Below are positions 51,401 to 64,000 of a stretch of 64,000 bases of DNA, piece by piece. The notes beneath the pieces were generated by a model. That model was not told where the DNA came from, did not search any database, and saw nothing but the letters and a program-made list of their open reading frames with translations. Positions within the stretch are counted from its first letter, which is position 1; the number at the start of each line of letters is the position of its first letter. The translations under genes were made by a program, and so were the position numbers. Origin of the DNA: Sitta carolinensis (taxonomy: Eukaryota > Chordata > Aves > Passeriformes > Sittidae); contig JAVUNC010000025.1 of assembly GCA_032173965.1 (NCBI GenBank), positions 13,840,001 through 13,904,000 of the forward strand. The letters run 5' to 3'.

Positions 51401-52300
51401 TGGAGTAGGGATGACCACTGTGATTGACTGGGGGAAACAAAATGAGCAATAAAGAGAAAAGAATATGAGACTTATAAATCAGCAGGGTCAGTGCTGCAGG
51501 AATGGGTAGAAGAGCTGATTGTGAAAGAATGCAAGAAAATGATCAAAAAAGCTGAGACAGAAAAATAAGAAGGGAAAAGACGTGAACACGATAAAAAGTT
51601 TTTATGAATTTGGTGCATAAGAAGGTCTGCTGAAGATACAGCCATCATCTTCCTGAGCAACAGGGTGACTACCTTGACTAAAAGGGGGATATTGCCTGGA
51701 AAGTGAATTACTACTTGTACCTCAGTCTTCAGTGGAGACAGATGTGAAGTCTGTCACAGTTTCTAGACATTTTCCAAGGACAGAAAGCAAAAAAAAAAAT
51801 ATATCATTAACTTTAAAGGCTATCAGGGAGTCAACAGTTGACTAAACCCACCTAGATAAAGAACTATTTTAAAAGTGGGTCATTTACACCCCAGATTTAT
51901 CCTAAAAAATGAATGTTAAAGGAATGAAGTCATCCAGGAAACTTAAGCTGGCTATGGGAGAGGTACCAAAGGAGTTAAGAGGAGACATTGCTGCATCCCA
52001 GAATTTTAAAGGGAAATAAAAGAGGAAGAAGTGTCTATCAGCTCCAGGCAGCTGATTATCATTACTAGACAGAACTGGGCACCAATTCTTTACTTCACTA
52101 AATAAAAGAAATAAAGCCACGTTAAGAGGAATTAAAGATTCATTTTAGCATCCTCAGATTTCAAGAGTACAAGGATTCAGGGCTCTATGGGACATCACTG
52201 AGTAAGCTGGGAGACATGGGATGGAGTTTCTTGATGCTGGGCTTGATTACCTAATACAGGTGATAAATATTTAGCAATTATTTAGGATAGGGGTGGATAA
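51400..52300. other. Purine-rich segment, possibly an ancient degenerate transposon
   Basis: The plus strand is unusually purine-rich and stop-dense. Its texture recalls old LINE-derived DNA (for example around 51,640-51,760 and 51,920-52,060). I cannot align it to a named family by eye, so no element is called. Confidence 0.2.
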
Positions 52301-55300
52301 TTGAGTGATATGTTCACATATTGAACTCTGTTAGCACTGTACATCTGTCACTTGGAAGAAAGAGTACGAGGAAGCAAAGACATCAAAGAAAGAGGCATAA
52401 AGGAGAGCAAAAAGGAAGAAGGCTTTTGGAAGCAGAGAATGTTTACACTGTCATATGGAATTTAACCCAAAAAAAAAAAAATCAGGCTGGGAAAAAGAAA
52501 GTCAAGGTAAAGGTGCCTTAAGGAGATAGCTGGGGCAAGTCAGCATAGGAAAAATATCTGAGGATAGCAGCCAAGTTTCTGTTTGTGTTCCTTTTTAAGG
52601 TTCAGGGAATGAAAGAACTAGGCGTGAATGTTGCAACATCTAATTTCTATGTACTTTGATGGAGTTCATAACCTTAATGCTTGCATTTGCAGTGCTTGAG
52701 GAGACAGAGCTCCCCAGCAATGGGACCCAAAGCTTGTTTCATACTAAGCTGGTGATTGCCTGTGAGAGGTGCTGCAGATCCCAGTGACACAGGGTGGTGG
52801 CTCAGGGGCTCTTTCCGTGCAGTGTTTGCTGTGGAACAGGGGCACAGCAGGAGCTGGGCTGCAGGATCACCTTTCTGCTGACCTGTTGCAACCTCCTGGC
52901 ATGAAGGTGATCAGAGCATGCTGCTGGGACATGGGGACGTGGCGTTCACAGCTCACCCTCCCTTCCTGGAGGTGTCTCTGCCCACAGATCTCCTCTGTGA
53001 CACCTTCTTGAATTAGGGCTTTTGGATTCCTCCTAAGGAAAGCTTTTCTAGTTTTTGTGCTGCCCACAGAGAGAACAGGAGCTGGGTCCAGCAAGGCTGT
53101 CCTCCTGCTGATGTTCATGTTTCAGCAGGACGTGGGAAGTGGGTAAGATTGAACATGTCCATTTTGAAGTTTTGGGGTCCAGCATTCTTCTGCAGAAGGA
53201 AGGAGGCAGAAGGGCAGAAAGTAAGGGAAAATGGGCAGCCTTAAGGGCATGTAGATCTCTAGAAGAAATTTTGAAGGGAAGAATATTAAGATACATGGAG
53301 GTAGGCGAAATTGAAAGAAAATGCCAGATTTCGGTTTACTGCAGTAGATTATGCCGGATTGACTGATCTCTTTCTTTGATTAAATTGAATTTTATGTCCT
53401 AGACAAAGGAAATGCTTAGTTCTCCTGCTTGGGAAATGTAGATGTCTGGTGAAACTGGATGACCTGAGGATTAAAAAGGGAACTCTGAGACAGAAAATTA
53501 TTTGGCTGGTGAGGAAATGACAGTGGGTAAGTTTCGGAGGGGAGGTAATGGAGTGCATTTGACAGGAGTTTCTGAAGAACCATCTTCAGGATGTTGATAC
53601 AAAAAGGAGGTAATGACATTTTCTGCACCCCCCGTGTGAACAGAGAGGCAAGGCTGTTACCCTGAGCTGATCACAGAATGTTTCTGTGTGATGGAGGCAG
53701 TCAGGCAATCCCAGTCAGACACTGCAGCTGGATCTTACAGTGAGCTGCTGGGAGTAGTTTGTTACTGTAAATAATATGGAGACCAAGGTACAAGGGAGAC
53801 CATGAAACGCCAGCTGCATTCTCATGCCTGTTTTCATAAATCTAGCCTGCAAAAAATTGGCAAAATCCTTAGTAACTCCCAACTGTGACAAAGCAAATAA
53901 GGGATCCTAACTTCTAACCTAACTGCTGTTGGCATTTACCTGTCTTCAGAGCAAATTTTTTTTATATTTCTGTGTAGATAGCAAGAAATGAAGGAATGCC
54001 AGAGCTGCTTTGCTATGGCTGCAAAGCCTCCTTGGGCATTAAACTCTGTCTAGACCTCTGCAGTAACAACCTTATGCTTTCATCAGAAGATGTGGACTGC
54101 TCTTTACCCCTAGTGAACTCAGGCAATAGCACATCGTGTGCCAACAACGGGCCAGTCCTACAATTAAGTATTACACAAACCTTATTTTGAAATAGGTGGA
54201 CTTACATGTACAAAACCAGCCCAAATTTCTTAGTACTGAGACAATCTTTACCTCTGAGGGGCTGGGCTTTGTTAAGACAGTCATGCATCCTCAACTTATA
54301 GATCAAAATACATTATAAAACACTGCTCCATACCATCTTCCTTTATTCCCCCTTCTTTTTTAACTCTCTTCTCATTAATTTCAGTCATGTAATAAGAAAA
54401 GCCCAGTTATGCTAATTGGTATGACTCCTCCTCAAGGGCATTGTGAAGCATGAAATAATTCCATTCATTACTGACAATGCAGGGACATGAGTTTTCCCTA
54501 GAGGATCTGTTTCATCTTGTGATTTGGTGACCATACAGAACAGTGATAGAATTAGGGACATATTGTTTTAAAATTAATTGTTTGTCAGGGAGAAGCTGGA
54601 AGATGGTGGGGAAAGAGGAAGCTTAAAATTCCAGAAATTGTTTGACTTCGAGTTTCTTGGAGGCTGAAGCATCTAATGGGTATTTATCAGGCAAACCCAG
54701 CTGCTGAGCCATCATTTGTCCCAGCTCTAATTTTTTTTTAAAAGGCAGCTGAGCTGGTTCTTGAAACATGCCACAGACCGGCAGAGAGCTAAATCAATGT
54801 AAAGCTGGTCAGATTCATTTCTCCTTTTTTATTTTTAGGAGTCAGAATTTCATTTCCCTAAAATGTAGTAAGTGTTCGGGCATGAGCTCCCAAGCTGTCC
54901 AAAGATCGTTTTGGAAACAGAGCCACCTTGCTGGGGTTTGTCCTCCCCTCTAACAGGTAGCCCATAGCCTGCCAAGCAAACTCTGCAGTCCTGGAACACA
55001 AACATTGGTGATTCTAGCCGAGAGGAAAAGTCAATTTTTTTTTTTCTTTTTTTCTTTTTTTTTTTTCTTTTTGCTGACCTAGCAAAAAAACACATCTATT
55101 TGTACTTTTGCTGCATTTGCAACATTTTCATTAGCAATGGGCTGGGTTTTTTTTTTTTGAAATCAGGCTGCTTTTGCGTGAGGAAGTGAACCTCCTGACA
55201 CTATGTCATTTCCCTTGTTTCCAAACAGCTTCTTGTCTGAGCACACAGCCTCCACTTAACATCTGGCTGTAAAGAGCAGGGAACTTTCTGCCAGCCATTC

Positions 55301-56635
55301 CTCTGCTCTCTCCCTTGCTGTTCTCAGATGATGCTATCAAATCTGGAGGCCAGCTTCAATTTTCTTGGATTAACGTGCATACTTTTGGCTGTTGTTCCTT
55401 CCATGCCCTGGACAGATTTACTGGTTTGGTGACCCTTCCCTGGCCCTGGAGAGCAGTCCCAGCCAGCAGTGCCCCACGTTGCAGGGGTGTGTTCATTAGC
55501 TAAGTGCAAAACACTGATGAGAGTCAGACTCCTATGCTGTTCCATCTCTTAGGCAGCCTCTGCTGAGGATTACTCATGAGAAATAATCAGTCAAATACGT
55601 TGCAGATGAAGGCTTTGACAGGAGAGAAAACCCTGCCATTAAGGGTCCCATAATGCACAGAAATGGAAACATGGATGAGGTCTCTTAACTGAGTCAATAG
55701 AGATCAATGCAAAGGCAATAACTCAATAAATGCATGCATTATTACTCTGAATATACCAATATACTCTGAAGTTGAACCACAGCTCTGGAATTGTACTGAG
55801 GGGATACACACCAGGTTACTGGAAGCAATTGAAATCATAAACAAACTGCAACAAAAACAATTACAGGTTTTTATTTTAATCATGTCATATGGTAGAAACT
55901 GAGATTTGTGAGAGGCATGGGAGTAAATTAGCTTTATGATCAGCAGTGAGTGACCTATTTGCTCTTTGGGTTATCTATAAGCCAGCCATCTGTACCAGAG
56001 GATGTGACTGACTTGATGGAAAAGGAGCAACAACAGCCAGGGATCATAGTCACCTTCTCCAGGCTACCCTGTGCTGAGAAGAGCACAGGCTTTCCTGTTG
56101 CACAGGAGTAAAGGCTGGGAATGCATATTTTGTACTTCTACCCACATGTTTTCAGAAAGAACCACCCCAAACCTAAACAAAAAATGACAAAACACTGAAA
56201 GACTTGCAGGTTTGACAAGCATTTTGGAAAGGTTTGTGCAGTTGGAAGAATGACATAATACCAAGCTAATATGCATGTGAGAAAGCTAAAATCCCCACTG
56301 GAAGAACTGTGGAAAAAAGCACAAGAGAGGGGGAAATACCCAGTAATTGTGGCATCCGGGAAGTGCAGCTGCTGCCACGGTAGGTATCCTGTGCCTACAA
56401 CAGAACTGCTAAAACCAGTGTTGGATAGGAGTCTGGGCCAGGGTTTGGAGTCCTGGGCTGGCTTTATGCAGCTCCCTCAGCACTTGCTGGGAATGTCAGC
56501 GTTCAGCAATGCTGGAAATCCCCCGGCAGGCCATAATCGCGCCTAACTAAACACACTCAGTGCGTGCTCTTTTCTGGATTTTACCTTGTCCAAGAATGGA
56601 CCGAAATCCAGCGTTACCTGCGGTGTTTGCGTTAT
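52301..56635. other. Noncoding stretch
   Basis: No gene is recognised. It holds A-runs (52,469-52,481) and T-rich tracts (about 55,036-55,073 and 55,148-55,160). Small open frames are unsupported. Confidence 0.55.
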
Positions 56636-57075
56636 CACACCCGCGATCGCTCGCGCCGCGCCTCGCCCAGGGCACAGTGCCGGTGCTGGGGGCGGCGGGG
56701 ACCCCGAATACACCGGGGGACCCCTGAATACATCGAGGGACCCCTGAATGCACCTGGGGGGACCCCTGCCCGCACCGGGGGGACCCCTGAATGCACCTGG
56801 GGGAACCCCTGAATGCACCGGGGGGACCCCTGAACGCACCGGGGGGACCCCTGCCCGCACCGGGGGGACCCCTGAATGCACCTGGGGGACCCTGAACGCA
56901 CCTGGGGGGACCCCTGAATGCACCTGGGGGGACCCCTGAACGCACCGGGGGGACCCCTGCCCGCACCGGGGGAGCTGCGGACCGGCCAGGCTCAGAGGGA
57001 ACGGGACCCAAGGCATTGGCTTAGCGCTGGAGCTGCCGTGACCGAACACTGTGGAGTGTTCGACCCACCGGCCTG
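56636..57075. promoter_or_regulatory. CpG-rich island containing a minisatellite
   Basis: CpG is dense here and nearly absent elsewhere. The unique part at 56,636-56,700 (including GCGATCGC, CGCGCCGCGCC and GGGGGCGGCGGGG) resembles a CpG-island core with GC-box-like motifs. The rest is largely minisatellite. It could be a small promoter island or simply repeat-driven CpG. No adjacent exon was identified. Confidence 0.3.
56701..56972. repeat. GC-rich minisatellite, about 13 copies of about 21 bp
   Basis: The unit is ACCCCTGAATGCACCGGGGGG, with variants at the middle (AATGCAC, AACGCAC, CCCGCAC) and CCGG or CCTGG before the G-run. Copies are 20-22 bp. The order AATGCAC/AACGCAC/CCCGCAC recurs, showing higher-order amplification. 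Because 21 is a multiple of three, both strands stay open over long distances. The minus-strand frames through it (Gly-Val-Pro-Pro heptads) are therefore not evidence of a gene. Confidence 0.95.
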
Positions 57076-57129
57076 CTGGCAGGGACTGACAGATCCCAGC
57101 TAGGCCCTGGAGCAGGTAAACCCCGAGAT

Positions 57130-57239
57130 CCATCCCCGTCCCTCCATCCCCGTCCCTCCATCCCCGTCCCTCCATCCCCGTATTTCCATCCCGGTACTTC
57201 CATCCCTGTATTTCCATCCCTGTCCTTCCATCCCTGCAG
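57130..57239. repeat. 14-bp minisatellite, about 8 copies
   Basis: The unit is CCATCCCCGTCCCT. Seven full 14-bp copies start at 57,130 and a partial one ends at 57,239. The first four are nearly identical, and later copies decay to CCATCCCTGTATTT-like variants. It is separated from the 21-bp minisatellite by about 160 bp of unique sequence. Confidence 0.95.
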
Positions 57240-58683
57240 TTTTCCAGCCCGCTGTCGGGGATTCCTGGGAGTGTGTGTTCGATCACTGGGAGACCCCGCA
57301 AGAAAACGGAAGGGGTGGAAGGCAAAACACTGAAATCAGCTTCTAGAGATGCAACTACACCTTTGAATGCTCACTTCACTGCCGTAGAGCAAGGAGGAAA
57401 ATCTTAGTAAGAGACACTTGAACTTCTTAAGAATCATCTCTTGGCAATAATGACCTCTCATGCATATTTATGTACAGCACTTAGCTTTATAATGGACCCT
57501 TGAAAGACGTTTAATTCATTTTTTTTGCCTAGGAATGAAGTTATGTGGAGTGTGGCAAAAGTGTTCCAATGTCCAAACACTAAAATACAGAAATGGTCCT
57601 GGTATTTGCTGCATGCCAGCCCAAAACTACATTCTGGGTGCTTAAGAATTCGTGTACTTGATGAAGTGAGTATGTGTGTGCAAGCATATACACATACCCC
57701 CAAGAGTTAGTAAAAGCAGGTAGTTGCTGCAGGACTTCAATCAGGCTTTCCTGGAAGAATTTCAGACAGCTCCTAGGGCTCGGTTAGGTCTGTAAAACCT
57801 TTTTGTTGCACAGAACTTAATGTTATTCATTATGCACTGAAAGCAAAATCATATGACCACCATTTCCTAAGTAACATAATTATCTTATTGATTCTTATGG
57901 GGCAAAACACTACTTTTATTGTTAATTAATACTGCCAAATCTGGTTATGCAATTCTGGATATAGGAAGTTCAGTTTAATGTGTGTTTATGGGGAAAAGTC
58001 TAAAAATAAATACTCTAATTTTTTTTTTTTTTTCCTTTTAGAATGTGAGTATAGATATTCCTTTGTGTGATCCCTGCTCTTAACACTACAGGAAATACAA
58101 CCTATTATCGCTTTTCATCAGGGAAAAAGAAGCATAGATAATGAAACAGAAAAATACCCCGTGAAAAACATATTTAATAAGCTTTAAGCAGCTGAAACAA
58201 AATGCACAAGGCAAAGAAACGTGATGCTACTGTTACAGAACCAAAGCTATTTTATGGGAAATGAAAAGTCTACTTACATAATTTCAAGGGCTTATACTTT
58301 GATTCTTATGTTACGTGAAAATGGATCAGGACATTCTTATGCAGGGGGCACACAAATAGTATCTTGTCTGTCCCATGGAAGAGACAGTAAGAAAGATTCA
58401 TTACACTCTAGGACATATAATGACTTTGTGATTCTTTCAGTTCTCAGCCAGTGCTCTAATGAAATTCTAGCCTGCTACATCTGCCATACTACACTGTTAA
58501 TTAGTTTTCTATTTACTTAGCAGATCTAGAAGTAGAAAGCAATCTATTGCCAGTGAATTGTTTGACTTCTATGCTAAGTAGGCTACATTCCAATCCTCTG
58601 ATGTTGAAACTAGCATGAATCCAACAATCCAACTTTCATCTCATTGCCATGTCAAATTAGCACCCAGCAGATTCTACATACAA

Positions 58684-58744
<61 letters not shown>

Positions 58745-61700
58745 CTCATTCATTCGTAAAAGACCTTGGAAGATCTTGGAAGTCAAGAAACAGAATCTGA
58801 GCAAATTTTATCCAATCTCTCTCCGCCCCCCTTACATATTACAATGGATTAAATGTAGAAGGTATAGAGGCTGTACTTTGTTTATATTGAAATAGGAACA
58901 TTATTTTAACCAGACCATTTTCACTATTTGAAACAAAAAAATACTGGTTCATATTCTGCAACAGTTTTTTCTCCAGACTAGGAAAAACTCGGAGTGCTTT
59001 GGCAAAGTTACGAGATGACTTTTGCACATGCTTTGCCATTTTCTATTTCTGTCTGAATTCTGTAATGTATTGCAGCATCCAAACACAACATTGTGTATGT
59101 GACTTACTCCTGTCTTGCAGTGTCAACAAAGTCACTGGATTGTGAAAGTATAAAAAGAAGCCAGATGGAATTATAAAATAAATTGGCTAGAAATGAAGCC
59201 ATAAATCCTGTTGCACTGCATTGTAGGAGCTACAGTGTGCTGGGGGGAGTGTGAAAATACAAATGGACACCCTGCCTTTGGAGTTTGCCTAGAACTTTAG
59301 GGTTTTCTAAAATCTAGACAGACTCTGAATGTGCTTTTTTTGGATCAGGCTGGTCCTAAAGAAACCATTATTGTGCAATTGATAAGCAAAATACTGTACT
59401 GAAGTTTAGGTAAAAGAATTGACAAAACTGATTTCCTGCAGTACTGTTATTTGTGAAGCATCCTTGATAAAATTCTTAGAATAGTCAAGGTGTTGGTTTT
59501 GAGTAATATACGATGTAAATTGGTGAAATACAATATACAGCACAGGACAGCAAGGTAGAAAATCTGTGTCCAAGAGCACACTGGTGGTAGTGTTCACAAA
59601 AGAATAGCTCCTTTCAAGAGAGAGAAAATAAATCTCTTTTACTAGACCAAATGATATTTTTGGAAAAATGTTTTTTGAATTTCAGGTCTGAAACAGAAAT
59701 AAGGAACTTTAAGTGCTGGTTGAAAACCAGTCTATGTGAGTTTAACTTCGTTGTTTTAATTGATTAGATGGCTTGAAATTCATATAAGAAAAGCGTTCTA
59801 AAAATAAAGATGGGATACTTAGGAAGTTTGAAGCCAGGACTAGGCTCAGACAAGAGTAGAAATGAGAAGATATCTGAAGCAGCAGCATAGATGAGAAAAG
59901 GAAAAATGTGCCAAGTTTTGAACTGCAGGAATGTGCTCTCAACTCAGGGCAGACAACCAGAAAGGGTGAAGACAAGTGAACCCAGCCCTTTTACTGATTT
60001 AATTAATGGCTATCTGTCTTTCTGCTGTTTGCTGTAGTGGGATTGTTTGTTTGGTTTTGGGTTTTTTTCAGTGATAGATATTTTCTTTTCTATTTTGCTA
60101 TTATTTCTTTAGCATGTTCTCCCCTTCCACCTTTAGGGAGAGCAATCTATAAGACTGGTAATTCTGACCCTGGGGGAAAAGAAATACCCCAATGTAGTGA
60201 TATATTTAATGGTGACAAGAATTCCCTAGTGCTTCCTGGAAGCCTCCATTCCTACAGCTCAGTGTTTCATCATGGTAGAAAAAAAGGAAACAAACCTAAT
60301 GAGTCAGAGTAATTTTCCTAAATTTTTTTGGGTTGTTTTCCTGTGTTTTTGGCATATCCAAAAGGACTGAACAGTACTCCTTAACAAAGCATGCCATTAA
60401 GTAAATGTTGCATGTTTATTGGTTGGGTTTGAACTTTTGATAGTCAGGAAAAGGAAAGAATATAAGCCAGGATTTATTCATCTTTTCCAGTGTTCACAGA
60501 GCTGAATGGACTGAAACAAGTAGCTGAGGCTGGAGGCAGAAATGTGAAAGCTAAAATTCTGCTAATGAAGACCTGTGATGTATAAGCATGTCTTCCAATG
60601 ATTAGGAATGAATCCATGAGTTTCAGGAGCCTTAAATATACCTAGTCTGCAGTTTTTCCAAATGGATAGATTATCTGCATAAACATACAAAACAGTTGCC
60701 AGAAAAACTTCTGCTTATTATGAACTGCTCATAATCTTCCTGGAAGTTGCCAGAGCTGAATCTCAGCCATAACTCCCCTTGTTTCTGCCCAGATGGGAAA
60801 ATTTAGCTTTATCAGATGTGTCCCTGAGTTCTTGGTGTGCGTGATATGGCACATCCTCTCTTGCTGGTTGCTTCTGCCCCTGTTCAGAGGGGGCAGAGAG
60901 CTCATCCTGCAAACAGCTGCTGCAGCACTTCTCTTTTGATCAAGTTGTGTCTTATTTTCTGCAGTAGTATAAGAAAAGGAGTTTGTCTAAACTCCCATAT
61001 GCAGCCAACAGATGCTTGTGAGCATGGATGTTGTATAATCAATGAATGATAACTTATAAAATCTTTAAACTTGCAGAAAGAATTCAGAATTTCAGCAAAT
61101 TTCTGTCTTGTCTGGCTGCTCGTTTCGATTCGTTATAGGAAAAAAAAAGCCAGTTGTGCATAAACTCCATCTGTTCTTATGGAGTAATGTGTATGTGGTT
61201 GGGAGGGATATTGGAGCAATGCTGTTGGGAAACCACAGAAACTGAATATGGGATCAGGATTCCATTTGATGCACATTTGATGCTGCAAGAATAAGCAATT
61301 CTACTTCTTGCAAAAATATTGGCAGAAAATATTGATCGTTTAGGTGTAATGTATGCCTTGAAAGAAATGTTCTAAGTTATTTAAATTATGCCTTCATTTT
61401 GCAATGCTGTGTAATACGTTTATGCAAACTACAGATCTAATCCTTGCTTATGTAGATGCTGGACTGAATTCCTTCTGTCAGTATTCAGCAGAGCAAGATA
61501 CAGACTTTACTGAATAGTGGAATGAAAGACTGAGAGTGAAGGTGCCATTTCATAACATGACTGACAACTCAGTTTAATTGTTCTTCTGGTCTGTGATACC
61601 AAGACATAGAATTTAGCTGAAAAACACCCAATGTATGAGTCAAGACAGTAAAAATATAATTTTAATTGTAGGCAAGATAAAAAAGCATATGTGGAAGGAT

Positions 61701-64000
61701 AACATGAGGCATATATTTCTCCTAACTTGTACTCCTTACTTTTCCACTAACTATATTCTATAGTAGAGGTAGCTGGGTAAGATAGGGACTTAAATTTTTG
61801 GTGTGCTACAACAGAGCAGCCAGCAGGACATGTTACCATAACAGGCAGGAACAGTCACCCCAGAAACCTCTACATTTCTTTGGGTCTGATGCAATTTTAC
61901 AGAGCTGCAAAATAACTCTGGTGAAATCGTGTTTATGCCTGGAGATCCAAATGGATTGGAGAGACAGCAGAGAGATGGGGGAGGAGAGGAAGCACTGAGC
62001 TCTTCTTTCCACAAAACAAGGCCTCTGGAAATCAGATGGTGCCAAAATCTCTGCATTTGTGCTTAAAAGGTCCTTTCTAATTTAGGCAAGAAAGATCCTT
62101 GTCCCGACAAGCTTACAGGCTGATTGAAACCTTTGTGTGTCTGCACAACACAACAAAAGAGAAAGTGGAAATACTATGACATTGTTTGTGTCAAAAGATA
62201 CTCTTTGGTTGTACCAGCCATGAGAAAAGGGTGGATATTAAAGCAGGATAAGGGGACACGTAGCACATGGAAGTTGAGAGAGCCAATGGCTCTGGAGAGC
62301 AGCTCCACAGGACATGCCTGGGTAATTAGGCAGGAAAGAAATTATGTGGAAAGCTTAGAAACTCAGGAGTTGTGAGACATGCGGAAAGAACAGCAAGCTG
62401 AGTATATTTTTCTGCATTAAGTGTTTGGATTTGGAGTGGCAGGTGAAAGGAATAAGGAAGATGAAGCCACCTGAGAGGCTTTAAAGATATCTGGAACTTA
62501 GAGACGGAAGGAAGGTGAGAAGGTGGACTGTGAAGTAGTAAATTTAAGTTAAGAAAAGTTAAGGATATCTATTTTGGAGGTAAGCATGGCAATGAAAGAT
62601 TAAGGTAGGGGGAAAAAATGAACTTGAGGATGAGAAGTGTATTACAGGGACAGAAGAAAGAACAGAAGCTTTGGAAAAGGGAGGAAATATGCCCTTTGTA
62701 GGGGGGAGAACACCAGGTCTAGTAAACTATCTGTGCAATATAATAAGCAAAGCAGTAGCAGAGGATACAGGGTTACCATTTCTCTTAGTGACTTATCTGA
62801 ATATATATGCACTATCCACTCTCAAGAACTTTATTTACAGATTTGCTAGTAATGGAAGCACTGTTAAAAAAAAATCATATGGAAAGTTATAGAAATTTTA
62901 TATATATAACTTTCTTCTGCACAACAGAAGCAAAACAGAGTGAAAGTTTAAGCAATGTGTATCTGAGTATGGTCCAACACAAAAAAGTAAAGTAAGTTTT
63001 AAAGAAAAAGTGGGTTAACTTTTCAGGACGGAGGAACAGTTCTCTGGCCTTCAAGACATTGTGTGCTTTGCACTGTATTCAGTGAATGAATGCATTCTTA
63101 AAATGTCTGCAGTTACAAACTTTATTGGCCACAGCTCATGCCGTCATGCCTCTGGCACTCTGTTTATCACCTCCTCTCTGTGGCTGCTCTGTCCCATCCA
63201 CCACAAGTGCCCTTGCCACCACCCTCTGAATTCCTCTTGGGTTCATTCTGTTCTTTGCTTCAGTTCTTTGCATTTTTCTGCTTTCATGCTACATTTTTGC
63301 TGCTGCCGATGTTGAGAGGCACCAAAGCTATCTGCTAAGTCATTTCCTTCTCTCTACAGCTCCTGATTCCCACAGGCACTGCTGAATGTTTCCCTCCTTG
63401 TTTCGGGAAAGGCTTTCTTCTGCAGGTGATCTGGCACCCACAGCATTAGTTTGCTCTTTTCTTTCTGCTGCAGTTCACTATTTCCTTAAGTGAATCACAG
63501 ATACCAGTGAATACTTGGGGTTTTCTGGCAGCAAATAAAAAATATATAGCTCCCAGCTGCTGAGACTGAGGTTTTCTCTGAGAAGTGGTAAAGTCATCTC
63601 AGTGGTTTTTAAGGTTTGGAAGACTTGACATGTTTGGGGTGGTGGCAAGGGAAGATGCAGAAGAAAGCTTTGTACATTCTGATCCTGGGGAATGTCTTCT
63701 CTGCATATTCCTTTTTAACTTTGACCTGAGAAAAAGAGCTTTCCATCAAGAGAGCCTTTTCCCTCCAAGATTTATAAGGGATAAAGATCAGGAGTGAGAA
63801 GTTCCTGAGTTAGAGCATCTTTCTTCCACTACCCCTCTTCATCATCAAAGGCCCTATTATGCATTGGATTGGAGGGAATTTTGCACCTAGTCCAGCAACA
63901 CGTGGAAATTCTTTAAAAGAGGCCACCTGCTAGGATATCATGTATTAGCCAGCCTCTTTCACTGAGCACTCTGTGACAGCCTGGTGGGCACTTCCACTGA
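57240..64000. other. AT-rich noncoding stretch
   Basis: No gene is supported. It holds a T57 run (58,688-58,744), a T-run with acceptor-like end near 58,020-58,041 and many short chance open frames. No CR1 or other named repeat was recognised. Confidence 0.6.
58688..58744. repeat. Uninterrupted T57 homopolymer
   Basis: Fifty-seven consecutive T residues form the longest homopolymer in the window. It may be the A-tail of a minus-strand retroposed sequence, whose body would lie at 58,745 onward, or an expanded microsatellite. Its exact length is unreliable in most sequencing data. Confidence 0.95.

Noticed and set aside
56543..57325. 260- and 154-codon minus-strand frames with Gly-Val-Pro-Pro heptads resembling a structural repeat protein
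   Set aside because: The frames are kept open by a minisatellite whose roughly 21-bp unit is a multiple of three. Repeat lengths vary (20-22 bp), which shifts frame between copies, so there is no sign of selection for coding.
1..64000. Search for tRNA, rRNA, known microRNA, CRISPR-like arrays, endogenous viral genes and LTR pairs
   Set aside because: Nothing matching these was recognised by eye. Highly diverged copies could be missed; a repeat-library or covariance-model search would decide.

Overview
This window looks like bird nuclear DNA from a gene-poor region, either a very long intron or an intergenic stretch. The evidence is two fragments of CR1, the dominant avian LINE: one at about 8.93-9.15 kb on the plus strand and one at about 25.73-25.91 kb on the minus strand. 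The second keeps the diagnostic avian CR1 3' end. CpG is depleted almost everywhere, simple repeats are sparse, and there are no bacterial-style gene arrays. I cannot place the species more precisely.

No complete gene is visible. The best coding signal is a probable terminal exon on the plus strand at 33,623-33,777. It has a long polypyrimidine tract ending in AG, 50 open codons rich in charged residues and CpGs, a stop, and an AATAAA about 290 bp later. I could not name the protein. A weaker candidate internal exon (69 nt, well-formed splice sites) lies at 1,471-1,539, and a possible 24-nt microexon lies at 37,165-37,188. All other open frames look like chance or repeat-driven.

Layout: 1-35.3 kb is AT-rich, with unique-looking noncoding DNA, the two CR1 pieces, a 35-bp tandem repeat at 30.8 kb, an 18-bp perfect hairpin at 10.5 kb, a G-run cluster at 17.7 kb, and homopolymer tracts. 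A (TA)29 tract at 35.3 kb marks a change in composition. From about 35.4 to 57.3 kb the sequence is more GC-rich. It carries a 23-bp-arm hairpin at 40.2 kb and a CpG-rich island at 56.6-57.1 kb. That island contains a 13-copy, about 21-bp G-run minisatellite, followed at 57.13 kb by a separate 14-bp minisatellite. From 57.3 kb to the end the sequence is AT-rich again, with an uninterrupted T57 run at 58.7 kb.

The main open question is which gene owns the 33.6-kb exon, and whether the other exon-like segments and the CpG island belong to the same transcription unit. Splice-site and repeat calls were made by eye, and family names beyond CR1 are deliberately withheld.
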